A stretch of 64,000 nucleotides of DNA from Yoonia sp. I 8.24 (GCF_022096995.1 NZ_JACXGQ010000001.1:62001-126000), one strand, 5' to 3'; shown: positions 25,803-35,681, counted from the stretch's first letter. Numbers and translations are program-made. Notes: generated from the letters alone by a model not told the origin.

Positions 25803-26489
25803 TTACCCTAGCGCGTAGCCCGCACCGCGCACCGTGCGCACCGGGTCTTCTCCACCATGCTGTGTCAAAACCTTACGCAACCGCCCAACATGCACGTCAA
25901 CAGTGCGCGTATCGACATAGATATCACGGCCCCAGACCCGATCCAGTAGCATATCGCGTGACCAAACCCGCCCAGGTTTTTCCATGAATGTCGTCAATAG
26001 CCGAAATTCGGTTGGGCCCAATTTCAACGGGTTTTCATCGCGTGTGACACGGTGGGTTTCCGCGTCCAACACAATATCATCATAGGTCAGGATTTGGCCA
26101 ACGGTCGCTGGGCGCACCCGGCGCAGCTGCGTGCGGACCCGCGCCATCAACTCGGAAACAGAATAGGGTTTGACAACATAGTCATCAGCCCCCGTTTCCA
26201 ATCCACGGACCTTGTCGACCTCTTCTGAACGCGCCGACAACATGATCACCGGAATGCCGCGCGTTTCTGGCTTCACCTTTAGGCGACGACACACCTCGAT
26301 GCCCGATAAATGTGGCATCATCCAATCAAGAATGATCACATCTGGCGTGTCTTCCTCAACACAGATGATCCCCTCTTCGCCGTTTTCGGCGCGCGTGACG
26401 CGAAACCCTTCTGCCTCTAGATTATAGGCAAGAACTTCGCGCTGTGCCGCTTCATCTTCAACGACCAAAACATGTGGTTGTTGTGCCAT
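25803..26489 (-). CDS. phoB: Phosphate regulon response regulator PhoB
   Basis: A 228-residue OmpR/PhoB-type response regulator. The receiver domain holds the phosphoacceptor Asp in DVIILDWMMPHLSG and Lys in VKPYS; the C-terminal winged helix has RVWSRDMLLDRVWG and VDTRTVDVHVGRLRKVL. When phosphorylated by PhoR it binds Pho boxes such as the one at 32078-32110. It is the last gene of the pst-pho operon and starts 5 bp after phoU, whereas phoR lies at the other end. Confidence 0.96.
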   Translation of the reverse strand: MAQQPHVLVVEDEAAQREVLAYNLEAEGFRVTRAENGEEGIICVEEDTPDVIILDWMMPHLSGIEVCRRLKVKPETRGIPVIMLSARSEEVDKVRGLETGADDYVVKPYSVSELMARVRTQLRRVRPATVGQILTYDDIVLDAETHRVTRDENPLKLGPTEFRLLTTFMEKPGRVWSRDMLLDRVWGRDIYVDTRTVDVHVGRLRKVLTQHGGEDPVRTVRGAGYALG

Positions 26490-26494
26490 TTTAC

Positions 26495-27202
26495 TTACCC
26501 TGTTTCAAACACATAGGCAGTTTTGTCGCCTTTTGGGCGGGCCTCGTCAGGCATTTCACCGGTGACAAGATAGATCACTTGTTCCGCCATATTGGTGGTC
26601 AGATCGCCCATGCGTTCAATGTTTTTTGCCATGAAATGCAGATGCATACAGGCCGTAATGTTGCGTGGATCTTCCATCATGAAAGTCAAGAATTCACGGA
26701 ACAATGCATTGTACATCTGATCGACTTCTTGATCGCGCTGGCGCACGACCTCGGCCAATTCAGCGTCGCCGCGCACATAGGCATCCAGCGTGTCTTTCAG
26801 CATCTGTTCAACTTCGCGGGCCATTCGGCGCAGGGCCGTGTCAGCCCCGCTGACCGGGTTCATTTCGACCAAAACGCTTGTCCGTTTCGCGATGTTTTTG
26901 GCATAGTCACCAATCCGCTCAAGCGCAGCGGAAAGGCGGAGCACCGTCAGGACCGTGCGCAGATCTTTTGACACAGGTGCGCGCAACGCAATGGTGCGCG
27001 CGGCCTCTTCGTTGATCTGCTCTTCGAGCGCATCAATCGCTTTGTCATCTTTGCGCACGGCCTCAGCCAGTTCAATGTCGCGGTTCGCAAGCGAATTGGC
27101 AGAGCGCAAAATGGCCTCTTCGACCAAGCCACCCATTTGCATAATCAGCGTCGTGATACCTTCAAGATCGCGGTCATAGGCGGATGAAATATGTTCGTTC
27201 AT
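26495..27202 (-). CDS. phoU: Phosphate signalling protein PhoU
   Basis: A 235-residue all-helical protein built of two three-helix repeats (LEGITTLIMQMGGLVEEAIL and MNALFREFLTFMMEDPRNIT-like, here MYNALFREFLTFMMEDPRNI). It connects the Pst transporter with PhoR so that the kinase is off when phosphate is plentiful. It lies between pstB and phoB with 12 and 5 bp gaps. Confidence 0.95.
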   Translation of the reverse strand: MNEHISSAYDRDLEGITTLIMQMGGLVEEAILRSANSLANRDIELAEAVRKDDKAIDALEEQINEEAARTIALRAPVSKDLRTVLTVLRLSAALERIGDYAKNIAKRTSVLVEMNPVSGADTALRRMAREVEQMLKDTLDAYVRGDAELAEVVRQRDQEVDQMYNALFREFLTFMMEDPRNITACMHLHFMAKNIERMGDLTTNMAEQVIYLVTGEMPDEARPKGDKTAYVFETG

Positions 27203-27214
27203 CTGATTAGCTCC

Positions 27215-28018
27215 TTACCCGATCCGGCCGGAAATATAGCTTTCCGTGCGGGGGTCTTGGGGGTTTGTAAAAATCTTGTCGGTATCGTCAAATTCAACAA
27301 GGTTCCCGAGGTGGAAGAACGCCGTTTTCTGGCTGACACGGGCGGCCTGCTGCATTGAGTGGGTCACGATGACAACCGAGAAACTTTGACGCAATTCGTC
27401 GATCAGTTCTTCGACCTGCGCGGTGGCAATCGGGTCAAGCGCAGAGCATGGTTCGTCCATCAGCAGAATTTCAGGCGCGGTTGCGATAGCACGCGCAATA
27501 CACAAACGTTGCTGTTGCCCGCCTGACATGCCGGTGCCCGGCTGGTGCAAACGGTCCTTGGCTTCGTTCCAAAGCGCCGCTTTGCGCAGTGAACTTTCAA
27601 CGATTTCGTCAAGGTCTGCCTTGGTCTTTGCCAGCCCGTGAATTTTGGGGCCGTAAGCCACATTGTCATAGATTGACTTTGGGAACGGGTTTGGTTTTTG
27701 GAAAACCATGCCCACCTTGGCGCGTAGCTGTACCGGGTCGACCCGCGGATCATAGATATCTTCATCATCGATCAAAATATCGCCTTCGACCCGACAGATA
27801 TCGATCGTATCGTTCATCCGGTTCAGGCACCGCAGGAAAGTTGACTTCCCGCAACCAGAAGGGCCGATAAAGGCGGTGACTGTTTTATCCGCGATATCAA
27901 CGTTCACGTCTTTGATCGCATGGGTGTCGCCATAGAACACTTGGACGTTTCTTGCGGTAATCTTTTTGTCTTGCATGGTGCCTACTGCCCGATCTGCGTG
28001 ATATTTATCGTCTAACAT
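27215..28018 (-). CDS. pstB: Phosphate ABC transporter ATP-binding protein PstB
   Basis: A 267-residue ATPase. Walker [10 protein letters not shown], signature MSGGQQQRL, Walker [14 protein letters not shown] and the H-switch VTHSM are intact. ATG 28018 is preferred over the frame's first start (28033) because AGGAG lies 5 nt before it; ATG 27976 (MQDKKI) would give the more usual length and remains possible. It couples ATP hydrolysis to phosphate import with PstA and PstC. Confidence 0.95.
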   Translation of the reverse strand: MLDDKYHADRAVGTMQDKKITARNVQVFYGDTHAIKDVNVDIADKTVTAFIGPSGCGKSTFLRCLNRMNDTIDICRVEGDILIDDEDIYDPRVDPVQLRAKVGMVFQKPNPFPKSIYDNVAYGPKIHGLAKTKADLDEIVESSLRKAALWNEAKDRLHQPGTGMSGGQQQRLCIARAIATAPEILLMDEPCSALDPIATAQVEELIDELRQSFSVVIVTHSMQQAARVSQKTAFFHLGNLVEFDDTDKIFTNPQDPRTESYISGRIG

Positions 28019-28026
28019 GATCTCTC

Positions 28027-29373
28027 CTACCACCGGCGCTCAAAGCGGCGGCGCAAAATGATCGCTATGATGTTCATCGTCATGAGGAACAATAGCAGGA
28101 TGATGATACCGCCCCAAGCGCGCTCGTAATACGCAGGGTCGGCACGTTTGGCCCATTCGAAAATTTGGGCGGGCATAGCCGAGTTTGGATCGAGGAACCC
28201 CGAAGCGATCCCATCTGGATAATTGGAAGCGATGTAACCAACCATGCCGATCAGAAGGAGCGGCGCGGTTTCACCCAAAGCTTGGGCAAGACCAATGATG
28301 GTTCCGGTCAAGATACCGGGCATCGCCAAGGGCAAAACATGGTGAAATACCGTCTGCATTTCTGACGCACCAACACCCAACGCCGCACTTCGGATTGACG
28401 GTGGCACCGCTTTCAGCGAGGCCCGTGTGGAAATCACGATTGTTGGCAGGGTCATCAACGTCAGCGTCAGACCACCAACCAGCGGTGCCGATTGCGGTAG
28501 ATGGGCGAACTGGATGAACACGGCCAAGCCAAGGATACCAAACACAATCGATGGCACAGCGGCAAGGTTCGAGATGTTCACTTCGATCAGATCCGTGATC
28601 CAGTTTTGCGGCGCAAATTCTTCGAGATAGATCGAAGCGGCGACCCCAATCGGCAAGGAAAGCAGCAGCACGACCAGCATCATAAAGACAGAGCCCAGCA
28701 TCGCGACACCTATCCCTGCTTGTTCTGGCCGGCTTTCGGATGCATCAGCACCCAGAATGAACGCCCAGTTAAACTTGCGTGTAACGCCGCCCGTTTCTGA
28801 CAGCGCATCAACAAGATCAAGGTGCGCGGCATCAAGGTTACGGTCACGCGCCAAATCTTCACGAACAACGCGGCCTTTCATATAGCCGTCTACACGTGAC
28901 GAGGCCAAGACTTCGAACTCAACCGTTTGCCCGATTAGGTCAGGGTTGGCGATAACCGCGTTGCGCACGGTGGCACCAGCGGAAGATGACAGCATCTTTT
29001 TCAGATCACCATCAGCCACGTCGGTTTCAAGGTCGGCTGTCACCGCGACCAGCGCATCTTGGATCAGCGGGTTATACCCGAATGTCGACACTTTCTTAAT
29101 GTCGTCAATATCGCGGTTGCCGTTCTTGTCCAAGACATCTGCGGGCAGCTCCACTTCGATGTTCACGAAAGTTTGCGTAAATGCTGGCACACCGTTGCGG
29201 ACAATTGCAAACAACAACATCGCAAGAAACAAGATACTAAAGGCGAGCGCAGCGATGCCGTAAGCTTTAAACCGTGTTTCGGCAGCGTTGCGTTTGCGGG
29301 TCCGGGCATCTTGCGCGAGCAGGGATTTCCCTTTGCTCGCAGGCGCAGCCATATCGGCGGTATTGTCGGTCAT
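28027..29373 (-). CDS. pstA: Phosphate ABC transporter permease PstA
   Basis: A 448-residue inner-membrane permease. The C-terminal 240 residues hold the transport core with the ATPase-contact loop [15 protein letters not shown]. The N-terminal part has one membrane segment (about 37-62) and then a 160-residue periplasmic-type insertion, of the DUF3333 type known from alphaproteobacterial PstA; typical E. coli PstA has about 296 residues. Its first 4 bases overlap the end of pstC. Confidence 0.93.
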   Translation of the reverse strand: MTDNTADMAAPASKGKSLLAQDARTRKRNAAETRFKAYGIAALAFSILFLAMLLFAIVRNGVPAFTQTFVNIEVELPADVLDKNGNRDIDDIKKVSTFGYNPLIQDALVAVTADLETDVADGDLKKMLSSSAGATVRNAVIANPDLIGQTVEFEVLASSRVDGYMKGRVVREDLARDRNLDAAHLDLVDALSETGGVTRKFNWAFILGADASESRPEQAGIGVAMLGSVFMMLVVLLLSLPIGVAASIYLEEFAPQNWITDLIEVNISNLAAVPSIVFGILGLAVFIQFAHLPQSAPLVGGLTLTLMTLPTIVISTRASLKAVPPSIRSAALGVGASEMQTVFHHVLPLAMPGILTGTIIGLAQALGETAPLLLIGMVGYIASNYPDGIASGFLDPNSAMPAQIFEWAKRADPAYYERAWGGIIILLLFLMTMNIIAIILRRRFERRW

Positions 29374-30851
29374 TCGTACTGTTCCCGGTATTTGCGAACG
29401 ATATAAAGTGCGAGGATGTTCAGCGCCAAGGTGATCACAAAGAGCGTCATCCCCAAGGCAAAGGCCACCAGCGTTTCAGGGCTGTTAAATTCACCGTCAC
29501 CAGTCAGCTGGCTGACGATTTTGGCGGTCACGGTTGTCATCGCGTCGAAAGGGTTCATCGACAGGCTCGCAGCGGCCCCTGCCCCCATCACAACAATCAT
29601 GGTTTCCCCGATCGCGCGTGACGCTGCCAGCAAAATCGCGCCGACAATGCCGGGCAAGGCCGCGGGCAAAATCACCTGACGGACAGTTTCCGACTGGGTC
29701 GCCCCAAGTCCAAGCGACCCATCGCGCATTGCTTGCGGCACTGAATTGATGATGTCGTCTGACAGGGATGACACGAATGGGATCAACATAAAGCCCATGA
29801 CCAAACCCGCCGTCATCGCAGCGGTTCCGCCTGACATCCATCCAAGATGGAATGATCCGTTTGCACCAAATGCGCTCAGCAACAGCGGCCCGACTGTCAG
29901 CAGAGCGAACAAACCGTAGACGATCGTTGGCACCCCGGCGAGCACCTCGATCAAAGGCTTTGCGATAGAGCGTACCCGTGGTGAGGCGTATTCTGACAAG
30001 TAGATCGCCGCGAAAAGCCCGATTGGCACGGCGACGATCAACGCGATCAGCGAGATAAACAGCGTGCCCCAGATCAGCGGCAAGAAACCTAGATCCGAAT
30101 TCCCGCCACGACCAGAAAAACTTGGCTCCCAGCGTGTGCCGAAAAAGAAATCGGTCGCGGGAAAGAGCCGGAAGAATTCAATCGTGTTAAACACCAGTGA
30201 AAGGACGATGCCCACGGTTGTCAAAATCGCAACCGATGCGGCCGCGATCAAAATCAGTTTCACCGCGCTCTCAACATAGCGGCGGGCGCGGAAATCTTTG
30301 TTGGTCATCGCATAGGCAACACCGGCCCCGACCAATGAAAGCCCGATCACAACAACCGCTTTCAAGATATCGCCAAGTGCAGTCGCGCCACGGTAACGCT
30401 GCGCAAGTGCCAAAGTGGCCGCATCAACATCAGACCCAAGTGCGACACCAACGGCGGCCAGTTCTGCGCGGACATCCGTTGTTTCGACTGTAAGGTTTTT
30501 CGCCGCCTCAGCCGTCATCGCGCCTTCGGCAACCGCGAGGTCAAGCCCACCCGCGATCCGGTTCACATCGGCCATCGCAAGCGAGGTTTCGCCCGCGTCA
30601 CCAATGATGTCAGCGGGCAAATACTGCGTCAAAGAATTGTTGATCAGCAAAGGCTGGGCAATCAGCCAAGCTAAAAGAATAAGCAACGCGGGACCCGCAG
30701 CTGCCATCGCAGCATTTGTACCGTAATAGGAGGGCAGCGAGTGCATTTTTCGCGGGTCTGCATCTGCAGAAGCGAGCGCGCGCCCACGCGCTAAGAAGTA
30801 ACCTGCGATTGCGATCACAAGAATGACCGCGATAATCCAAATTGCCGGCAT
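29370..30851 (-). CDS. pstC: Phosphate ABC transporter permease PstC
   Basis: A 493-residue permease. The transport core with the contact loop SRAIGETMIVVMGAGAAA is in the C-terminal half. The N-terminal 190 residues add two or three membrane segments and a soluble region, as in the long PstC of alphaproteobacteria; E. coli PstC has about 319. It is separated from pstS by 116 bp that include a stable hairpin. Confidence 0.93.
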   Translation of the reverse strand: MPAIWIIAVILVIAIAGYFLARGRALASADADPRKMHSLPSYYGTNAAMAAAGPALLILLAWLIAQPLLINNSLTQYLPADIIGDAGETSLAMADVNRIAGGLDLAVAEGAMTAEAAKNLTVETTDVRAELAAVGVALGSDVDAATLALAQRYRGATALGDILKAVVVIGLSLVGAGVAYAMTNKDFRARRYVESAVKLILIAAASVAILTTVGIVLSLVFNTIEFFRLFPATDFFFGTRWEPSFSGRGGNSDLGFLPLIWGTLFISLIALIVAVPIGLFAAIYLSEYASPRVRSIAKPLIEVLAGVPTIVYGLFALLTVGPLLLSAFGANGSFHLGWMSGGTAAMTAGLVMGFMLIPFVSSLSDDIINSVPQAMRDGSLGLGATQSETVRQVILPAALPGIVGAILLAASRAIGETMIVVMGAGAAASLSMNPFDAMTTVTAKIVSQLTGDGEFNSPETLVAFALGMTLFVITLALNILALYIVRKYREQYE

Positions 30852-30925
30852 GGCAGCGCAACCCCTTTTAGGTCGTTAATCCGTTTGGCCTGGTACGTTT
30901 AGGAGCGGTACCAAAAAGCAAAGAT

Positions 30926-30950
30926 GGGGCTCCCCTGATGGGGGTGCCCC
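30926..30950 (-). terminator. Hairpin between pstS and pstC, partial terminator
   Basis: GGGGC-T-CCCC and GGGG-T-GCCCC pair around a 5-base loop (TGATG). Read on the minus strand the stem is followed by ATCTTTGCTTTTTGG, a moderate U tract. It lies 18 bp past the pstS stop. Such a site lets pstS be made in excess over the membrane genes, as is usual for binding proteins. Confidence 0.75.
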
Positions 30951-30967
30951 GAAACGTCATACTCTGA

Positions 30968-31996
30968 TTAAAGAGTGTCTTCGTTTGCAACAGTCGCTTG
31001 TGTGTCTGACAGTTCTGGGTCAGCAACAAGACCGTAGGCAGACAATGGGCCAGATGGGCCAGCGATTTCGTCAGAGATGAAGAATTCTGCGAATTCTTTC
31101 AGGCCTGGGATTACGCCGATGTGTGCTTTCTTGATGAAGAAGAACAATGGGCGTGACACAGGGTATTCACCAGACGCGATGGTTTCTGTTTTTGGTTCAA
31201 CACCACCGATTGTCGCAACTTTCAGCGAGTCAGTGTTGTTTTCGTAGAATGCCAAACCAAAGACACCGATACCGTTCGGGTTTGTGTCAACACGAGCAAG
31301 TGTTTCTGTGTAGTCACCGTCGATGTCGACTGTGATGCCGTTGCCGCGCACTTCGATGCATGCATCTTCTGCGTCGTCTTCGGACATGCCGCCAGCCATC
31401 ATAGCTTCCATTGCGCCTGTGTCTTCACAGCCTTGCAGCAAAACCTTGTCTTCGAACACTTCGCGTGTGCCGTGCTTGGTACCTGGGATAAAGGCCAGAA
31501 TGTCAGCCGCTGGCAATTCAGCGTTGAATTCAGCCCACTGTGTGTAAGGGTTAGCAACGACTTCGCCGTCAACCAAAACAGTTGCGCCAAGTGCGTTAAA
31601 GATGTCGCTTGCTTCGAAAGCAGTGAACGCAGGACCGTCGATTTGTGACGCGAAGACGATGCCGTCATAACCGATGCGCACTTCGATGATGTCGTTCACG
31701 CCGTTCTCTGTGCACAGTGCGATGTCGCTTTCGCGGATCGGACGTGAAGAGTTTGCGATGTCGATGGTGTTTTCGCCAACGCCTTCGCAGAAACGCTTCA
31801 GGCCAGCAGATGAACCACCAGATTCAACAACAGGTGTTGGGAAGTCAAAGTTTTCGCCAAATGCTTCTGCCACGATAGAGGCGTAAGGCAAAACAGTTGA
31901 AGAACCAGCAACCTGTACGTTGTCACGTGCGGTAGCAGAAGTTGCGGTAAGGGCAGCAAGTACTGCGGTTGTCGCAGTCAGTTTCATGATCGACAT
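30968..31996 (-). CDS. pstS: Periplasmic phosphate-binding protein PstS
   Basis: A 342-residue binding protein. ATG 31996 is chosen because GGAG lies 7 nt upstream; the frame is open to 32017. The signal peptide MSIMKLTATTAVLAALTATS ends at ATA-R. The phosphate-binding start VQVAGSSTVLPYASIVAEAF and SGGSSAGLKRFCEG are typical of PstS. The gene is directly downstream of the Pho box and is the first gene after it. Confidence 0.95.
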   Translation of the reverse strand: MSIMKLTATTAVLAALTATSATARDNVQVAGSSTVLPYASIVAEAFGENFDFPTPVVESGGSSAGLKRFCEGVGENTIDIANSSRPIRESDIALCTENGVNDIIEVRIGYDGIVFASQIDGPAFTAFEASDIFNALGATVLVDGEVVANPYTQWAEFNAELPAADILAFIPGTKHGTREVFEDKVLLQGCEDTGAMEAMMAGGMSEDDAEDACIEVRGNGITVDIDGDYTETLARVDTNPNGIGVFGLAFYENNTDSLKVATIGGVEPKTETIASGEYPVSRPLFFFIKKAHIGVIPGLKEFAEFFISDEIAGPSGPLSAYGLVADPELSDTQATVANEDTL

Positions 31997-32077
31997 CAAA
32001 TCACTCCAGTCAGTCAAACATCAACCACGCGCGGCTCGCATGGTTATCCGGGTCCGTTTAGAAGCCGGCTTCAAACC

Positions 32078-32110
32078 TTTTGTGACAGTAATGTAAAACT
32101 TTTATGACAG
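32078..32110 (-). promoter_or_regulatory. Pho box (PhoB binding site), three 11-bp units
   Basis: On the minus strand three 11-bp units follow each other: the first begins CTGTCATAAAA, the second is a weaker GTTTTACATTA, and the third begins CTGTCACAAAA. The two outer units match the PhoB consensus CTGTCAT/C with the expected 11-bp period. The site lies 82-115 bp before the pstS ATG and starts 1 bp past the phoR stop region, so it should drive pstS-pstC-pstA-pstB-phoU-phoB under phosphate starvation. Confidence 0.88.
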
Positions 32111-32111
32111 C

Positions 32112-33140
32112 CTAAGAAACTGGTAAAAAAACTGAAAACGTGGTGCCCTTACCGACCTCACTTTCAATCAAAAGCCGTCCACGGTGCCGATTGACGATAT
32201 GCTTTACAATCGCCAGCCCAAGCCCCGTGCCGCCAACAGCGCGCGAACGGTGGCTATCAACGCGGTAAAATCGTTCAGTCAGCCGTGCGATGTGATGATT
32301 GGGAATGCCTTCCCCAAAATCCGCCACCGATATCTGAATAGCCGTGCCGCGCAGTCGCAGATCCATCGCTGGGGCGTGAATTGTGACATCCACCTTTTTA
32401 CCTGCGGAGCCATATTTGATCGCGTTTTCGACAAGATTAGTGAAAACCTGCACCAATTGCCCCGCATCGCCCAGCACCATATCCCCCGCGCCCAATGTCG
32501 TGAGTGTCACAGACACATGAGCGGCGGCTGCCTGTGGCTCTAGGCCTTTAATCACCGAACTGAGCAATGCGGTCACATCAATATGTTCGCGTGGGCGCAC
32601 ACGTTCGTCTTCTTCGACACGTGACAGTGATAAAAGGTCATCGACAAGCCGCGTCATGCGCGAAGCTTCATGCGCCATAATCTGCAAGAATCGGTCACGG
32701 GCCTTCGCATCATCACGCGCGGCCCCGCCCAGCGTTTCAATAAACCCCATCAATGCCGTAAGCGGCGTGCGTAATTCATGGCTGACATTCGCGACAAAAT
32801 CGCGGCGCATTTTACCTGCGTCTTCTGCAGCGGTTTGGTCTTCGAAACTTAACACAATATCTTGACCTGCAGGCGACACGGCCACGCGGTAGACGGTGTC
32901 GCGCGCGCCATCACGGCTGCTAAAACGGATATTGCTGGGCGCACCTCCCCCACGCAACGTGGTGATCGCGGCAACAACCGCGGGCTGGCGCAATGCCGAG
33001 ATATAGTGCTTCCCCACCAATTCAGTTCCCAAAATCGCTTCGAGCGCCGGATTGACGGCACGCACACGATCTTCGGGGCCAATGACGAGGACAGCCATGG
33101 GAAGCGCCGCAATAACATCGGCAATGTGATGATAGGTCAA
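32112..33140 (-). CDS. phoR: Phosphate regulon sensor kinase PhoR, without membrane segments
   Basis: A 342-residue histidine kinase. An N-terminal PAS domain (about 5-110) is followed by HisKA with the phosphoacceptor His in FVANVSHELRTPLTALMGFI and HATPase motifs NLVENAIKYG, DFGEGIP and GGTGLGLAIVKHIV. No transmembrane segment precedes the PAS domain, unlike E. coli PhoR. The first codon of the frame is TTG at 33140 with an in-frame stop 15 bp upstream; ATG 33098 is an alternative. It is placed before pstS and separated from it by the Pho box. Confidence 0.88.
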   Translation of the reverse strand: MTYHHIADVIAALPMAVLVIGPEDRVRAVNPALEAILGTELVGKHYISALRQPAVVAAITTLRGGGAPSNIRFSSRDGARDTVYRVAVSPAGQDIVLSFEDQTAAEDAGKMRRDFVANVSHELRTPLTALMGFIETLGGAARDDAKARDRFLQIMAHEASRMTRLVDDLLSLSRVEEDERVRPREHIDVTALLSSVIKGLEPQAAAAHVSVTLTTLGAGDMVLGDAGQLVQVFTNLVENAIKYGSAGKKVDVTIHAPAMDLRLRGTAIQISVADFGEGIPNHHIARLTERFYRVDSHRSRAVGGTGLGLAIVKHIVNRHRGRLLIESEVGKGTTFSVFLPVS

Positions 33141-33216
33141 AGTTTTTCCACAAATCTATTTTAGGCATGTGTAACCACGAAAAACGCGTTGCGCCAACAC
33201 AGAAATTGCGTAATAC

Positions 33217-33232
33217 ATTTACGCGTGTAAAT
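33217..33232. promoter_or_regulatory. Inverted repeat ATTTAC-GCGT-GTAAAT
   Basis: The arms ATTTAC and GTAAAT are perfectly complementary around GCGT. The repeat lies between the divergent phoR gene and the small gene on the plus strand, directly before that gene's ATG at 33233. It could be an operator or a translation-blocking hairpin; nothing in the window identifies a ligand. Confidence 0.3.
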
Positions 33233-33634
33233 ATGTTTGAGGGTACCAAGCTAAATATGTTTCATTCCAATACGGCGGCGCAGGTTGTCGATTTTCCCCA
33301 CCGCACGCCCCAGCTCAAAACGATCGTTATCGGTGATGTGGCGCGCTGGCAGGCACAAGGAATGAATGTGGCGCCAATGGATGGTTTGCGGTTTGTCGCA
33401 ATCGACGCTATTTGCGCCGATACACTTGCAGAATTCGCACCTGAAACGATTTTTTCGCCATTGATTGCGGATACATTCGACGCCCTTGAGGTCGCTCAAT
33501 TTCTCGCGACTTCCGCCTATGCTGGGCGTTACTGCGCAATTTCTGACCCGCTTCCTGACCGCGAAGCTGTCATCACTGAGATATCGAAACATGCGCCCGG
33601 CATATCGTTCGATATCCTTGTCGTTCCAATTTAG
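33233..33634 (+). CDS. Hypothetical protein divergent from phoR
   Basis: A 133-residue soluble protein if read from ATG 33233; starts at 33167 and 33257 are also possible, and none has a clear ribosome site. The conserved-looking core is [20 protein letters not shown], then [40 protein letters not shown], and ends SFDILVVPI. The pattern of alternating strands and helices suggests a small alpha/beta fold. I do not recognise the family. It converges with the gamma-carbonic anhydrase gene, overlapping its end by 4 bases. Confidence 0.6.
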   Translation: MFEGTKLNMFHSNTAAQVVDFPHRTPQLKTIVIGDVARWQAQGMNVAPMDGLRFVAIDAICADTLAEFAPETIFSPLIADTFDALEVAQFLATSAYAGRYCAISDPLPDREAVITEISKHAPGISFDILVVPI

Positions 33635-34152
33635 ATCGGGTTCAGATCGCGGGCAAAGCGGGCGGCATTTTCTTGATAATGCAAGGCTGATGCCCGCAAT
33701 CCAGCAAGGGCGGCCGTATCAAGTGTACGCACAACCTTGCCCGGCGCCCCCATCACCAGCGATCCATCGGGAATGACCTTGCCTTCGGTGATCAATGCCC
33801 CGGCACCAATCAAACAGCCTTTGCCGATGACCGCACCATTCAAAACGGTCGCGCCCATGCCAATCAAGCTATCCGCGCCGATTGTGCAGCCGTGCAGCAT
33901 CGCCTTGTGGCCAATGGTACAGCCTGCCCCGATGGTCAGCGGGTAGCCCATATCGGTATGCATCACGCAGTTTTCTTGCACGTTGCTGCCTGCGCCGATG
34001 GTGATCCGCTCGTTGTCACCGCGCAAAACCGTGCCGAACCAGACCGAAGCCTTTGCAGCCACTGTCACCTTGCCAATAACATGGCAGCCCGGTGCGACCC
34101 ATGCGTCTGCGGCCACCTCGGGCTGATCGTCTCCAAGCGCATAGAGGCTCAT
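33631..34152 (-). CDS. Gamma-carbonic anhydrase family protein (YrdA/PaaY-type)
   Basis: A 173-residue left-handed beta-helix protein. Hexapeptide repeats run from about residue 25 to 135 ([39 protein letters not shown]). His residues in [15 protein letters not shown] are placed to bind zinc as in gamma-carbonic anhydrases. Many relatives have no proven anhydrase activity, so the reaction is uncertain. Its start overlaps the end of... rather, the gmk stop overlaps its ATG by 4 bases, making the gmk-distal gene of a yicC-gmk-CA operon. Confidence 0.88.
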   Translation of the reverse strand: MSLYALGDDQPEVAADAWVAPGCHVIGKVTVAAKASVWFGTVLRGDNERITIGAGSNVQENCVMHTDMGYPLTIGAGCTIGHKAMLHGCTIGADSLIGMGATVLNGAVIGKGCLIGAGALITEGKVIPDGSLVMGAPGKVVRTLDTAALAGLRASALHYQENAARFARDLNPI

Positions 34153-34787
34153 GTGCGCTCTCCAAACTCTGATTGTAATTTACGTGCGTGGCCTACAAGA
34201 TCAGGCTGTTGCGCGCGGCGCAGACGTTCAGCGCTGATAATCGTTTTCAGCTGTGCCTCTGTGGCGTCCAAATCATCGTTCACCAAGACATAATCATAGC
34301 CATCCCAATGGCTGATCTCGTCCCAGCTTTTTTGCATCCGTTGTTCGATCACTTCGGGCGCGTCTTGGCCCCGGCTGACCAAACGGCGGTGCAATTCAGT
34401 GATCGATGGCGGCAGGATAAAGATCGAAAGAACATGTTCTTGCAGATCAGAATTGCTGATTTGCTGCGCGCCTTGCCAGTCAATATCAAACAAAACGTCG
34501 CGCCCGCCCTCAATCGCGGCCTGTACCGGTGCTTTGGGCGATCCGTAGTAGTTCCCAAACACCCGCGCATGTTCAAGCATATCATGGCTTGCGACCTGAT
34601 CTTGGAATTCCGGAACGGAGACAAAATAGTAGTCTTTGCCGTCTTCTTCGCCAGGGCGCGGTTCACGCGTCGTTGCAGAGACCGAAAAGCGCAATGTGTC
34701 ATCCCACGCACGCAGCCGCGTTGTTAACGTTGATTTTCCAGCCCCTGAAGGCGAAGACAAGACGATCAATAGGCCACGACGGGACAT
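34149..34787 (-). CDS. gmk: Guanylate kinase
   Basis: A 212-residue enzyme that converts GMP to GDP with ATP. The P-loop [14 protein letters not shown] is at residues 8-21, followed by [21 protein letters not shown] (GMP-binding region) and [17 protein letters not shown] [13 protein letters not shown]. Length is standard. It is 3 bp from yicC upstream and overlaps the carbonic-anhydrase-like gene downstream; the yicC-gmk pairing is very common in bacteria. Confidence 0.96.
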   Translation of the reverse strand: MSRRGLLIVLSSPSGAGKSTLTTRLRAWDDTLRFSVSATTREPRPGEEDGKDYYFVSVPEFQDQVASHDMLEHARVFGNYYGSPKAPVQAAIEGGRDVLFDIDWQGAQQISNSDLQEHVLSIFILPPSITELHRRLVSRGQDAPEVIEQRMQKSWDEISHWDGYDYVLVNDDLDATEAQLKTIISAERLRRAQQPDLVGHARKLQSEFGERT

Positions 34788-34790
34788 GCG

Positions 34791-35681
34791 TTACTCCACG
34801 TTTTGAATTTGTTCGCGCATCTGGTCGATCACGGCTTTCAGGTCAAGCCCAATCGCAGTCAGCGCCGTTGACTGTGCTTTCGCACAAAGCGTATTGGCCT
34901 CGCGGTTAAATTCCTGTGCCAAAAAGTCGAATTTGCGACCAGATGGGGCGTCTTGCGCTAATAATTCGCGCGCGGCCTGCACATGCGCCTTGAGCCGGTC
35001 GATCTCTTCGGTGATATCCGCCTTCATCGCAACGACCGCCAGTTCTTGCGCAATGCGCCCTTCTTCAATGGTGCTCACATCTTCGGCGATCCGCTGCAAA
35101 GCCGCCGTCAGATTGGCGCGCATTTGTGGCAGCCGCGCGGTGGCCGCCTGCTCAGCGGCTGCAACCAGCGTTGCGATCTGAGTGACCTGCTCGGCGATGA
35201 CGTCGTGTAAAAATGCACCTTCGTCACGGCGCATGGCACTGAAATCGGCCACAAGCGGCGCGATGTCTGCCTGAATGGCCGCTGCAAGAGCCGCGTCATC
35301 GTCTTGTACCTGTGCCGCAACCAACACCCCGCGCTGTGTCAAAACATCTGCGGCGGTCGGCTGCCCCAAGGTCACACCTTTTGCGAAAGCGCGTTCTTGA
35401 ATTGCGTCCAATGCGCTCAGAACCATATCAAGTCGCGGTTCATCAATCACAAGCTCCCCGGCGGTTTCTTCGCGCGTGATGCGCAGGTTGACGGTGATAT
35501 TGCCGCGCGTAGCGACCTCACCCACCGCTTTGCGCAATGCGGGCTCCAGCCCATCGATGGCTTCGGGCAAGCGCAGGCGCAGATCATAGCCGCGCGCGTT
35601 CACGCCACGCATTTCCCATTGCCAAGATACTGCCCCATGCGCGCCGACGCGGGCCGCGAATGCTGTCATTGAAAGGGTCAT
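34791..35681 (-). CDS. YicC/YloC-family endoribonuclease
   Basis: A 296-residue protein of the YicC family, RNA-cleaving enzymes linked to RNA decay. ATG 35681 is preferred because AGGTGG lies 6 nt upstream and the product begins MTLSMTAFAARVG, the family N-terminus; a start at 35696 adds five residues. The family middle WQWEMRGVNARGYDLRLRLP and the C-terminal GRKFDFLAQEFNREANTLCA, KAQSTALTAIGLDLKAVIDQ are fully conserved. Confidence 0.93.
   Translation of the reverse strand: MTLSMTAFAARVGAHGAVSWQWEMRGVNARGYDLRLRLPEAIDGLEPALRKAVGEVATRGNITVNLRITREETAGELVIDEPRLDMVLSALDAIQERAFAKGVTLGQPTAADVLTQRGVLVAAQVQDDDAALAAAIQADIAPLVADFSAMRRDEGAFLHDVIAEQVTQIATLVAAAEQAATARLPQMRANLTAALQRIAEDVSTIEEGRIAQELAVVAMKADITEEIDRLKAHVQAARELLAQDAPSGRKFDFLAQEFNREANTLCAKAQSTALTAIGLDLKAVIDQMREQIQNVE

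Noticed and set aside
29274..29621. Plus-strand open frames in the pst genes
   Set aside because: They are antisense shadows of pstA and pstC without ribosome sites or recognisable domains.
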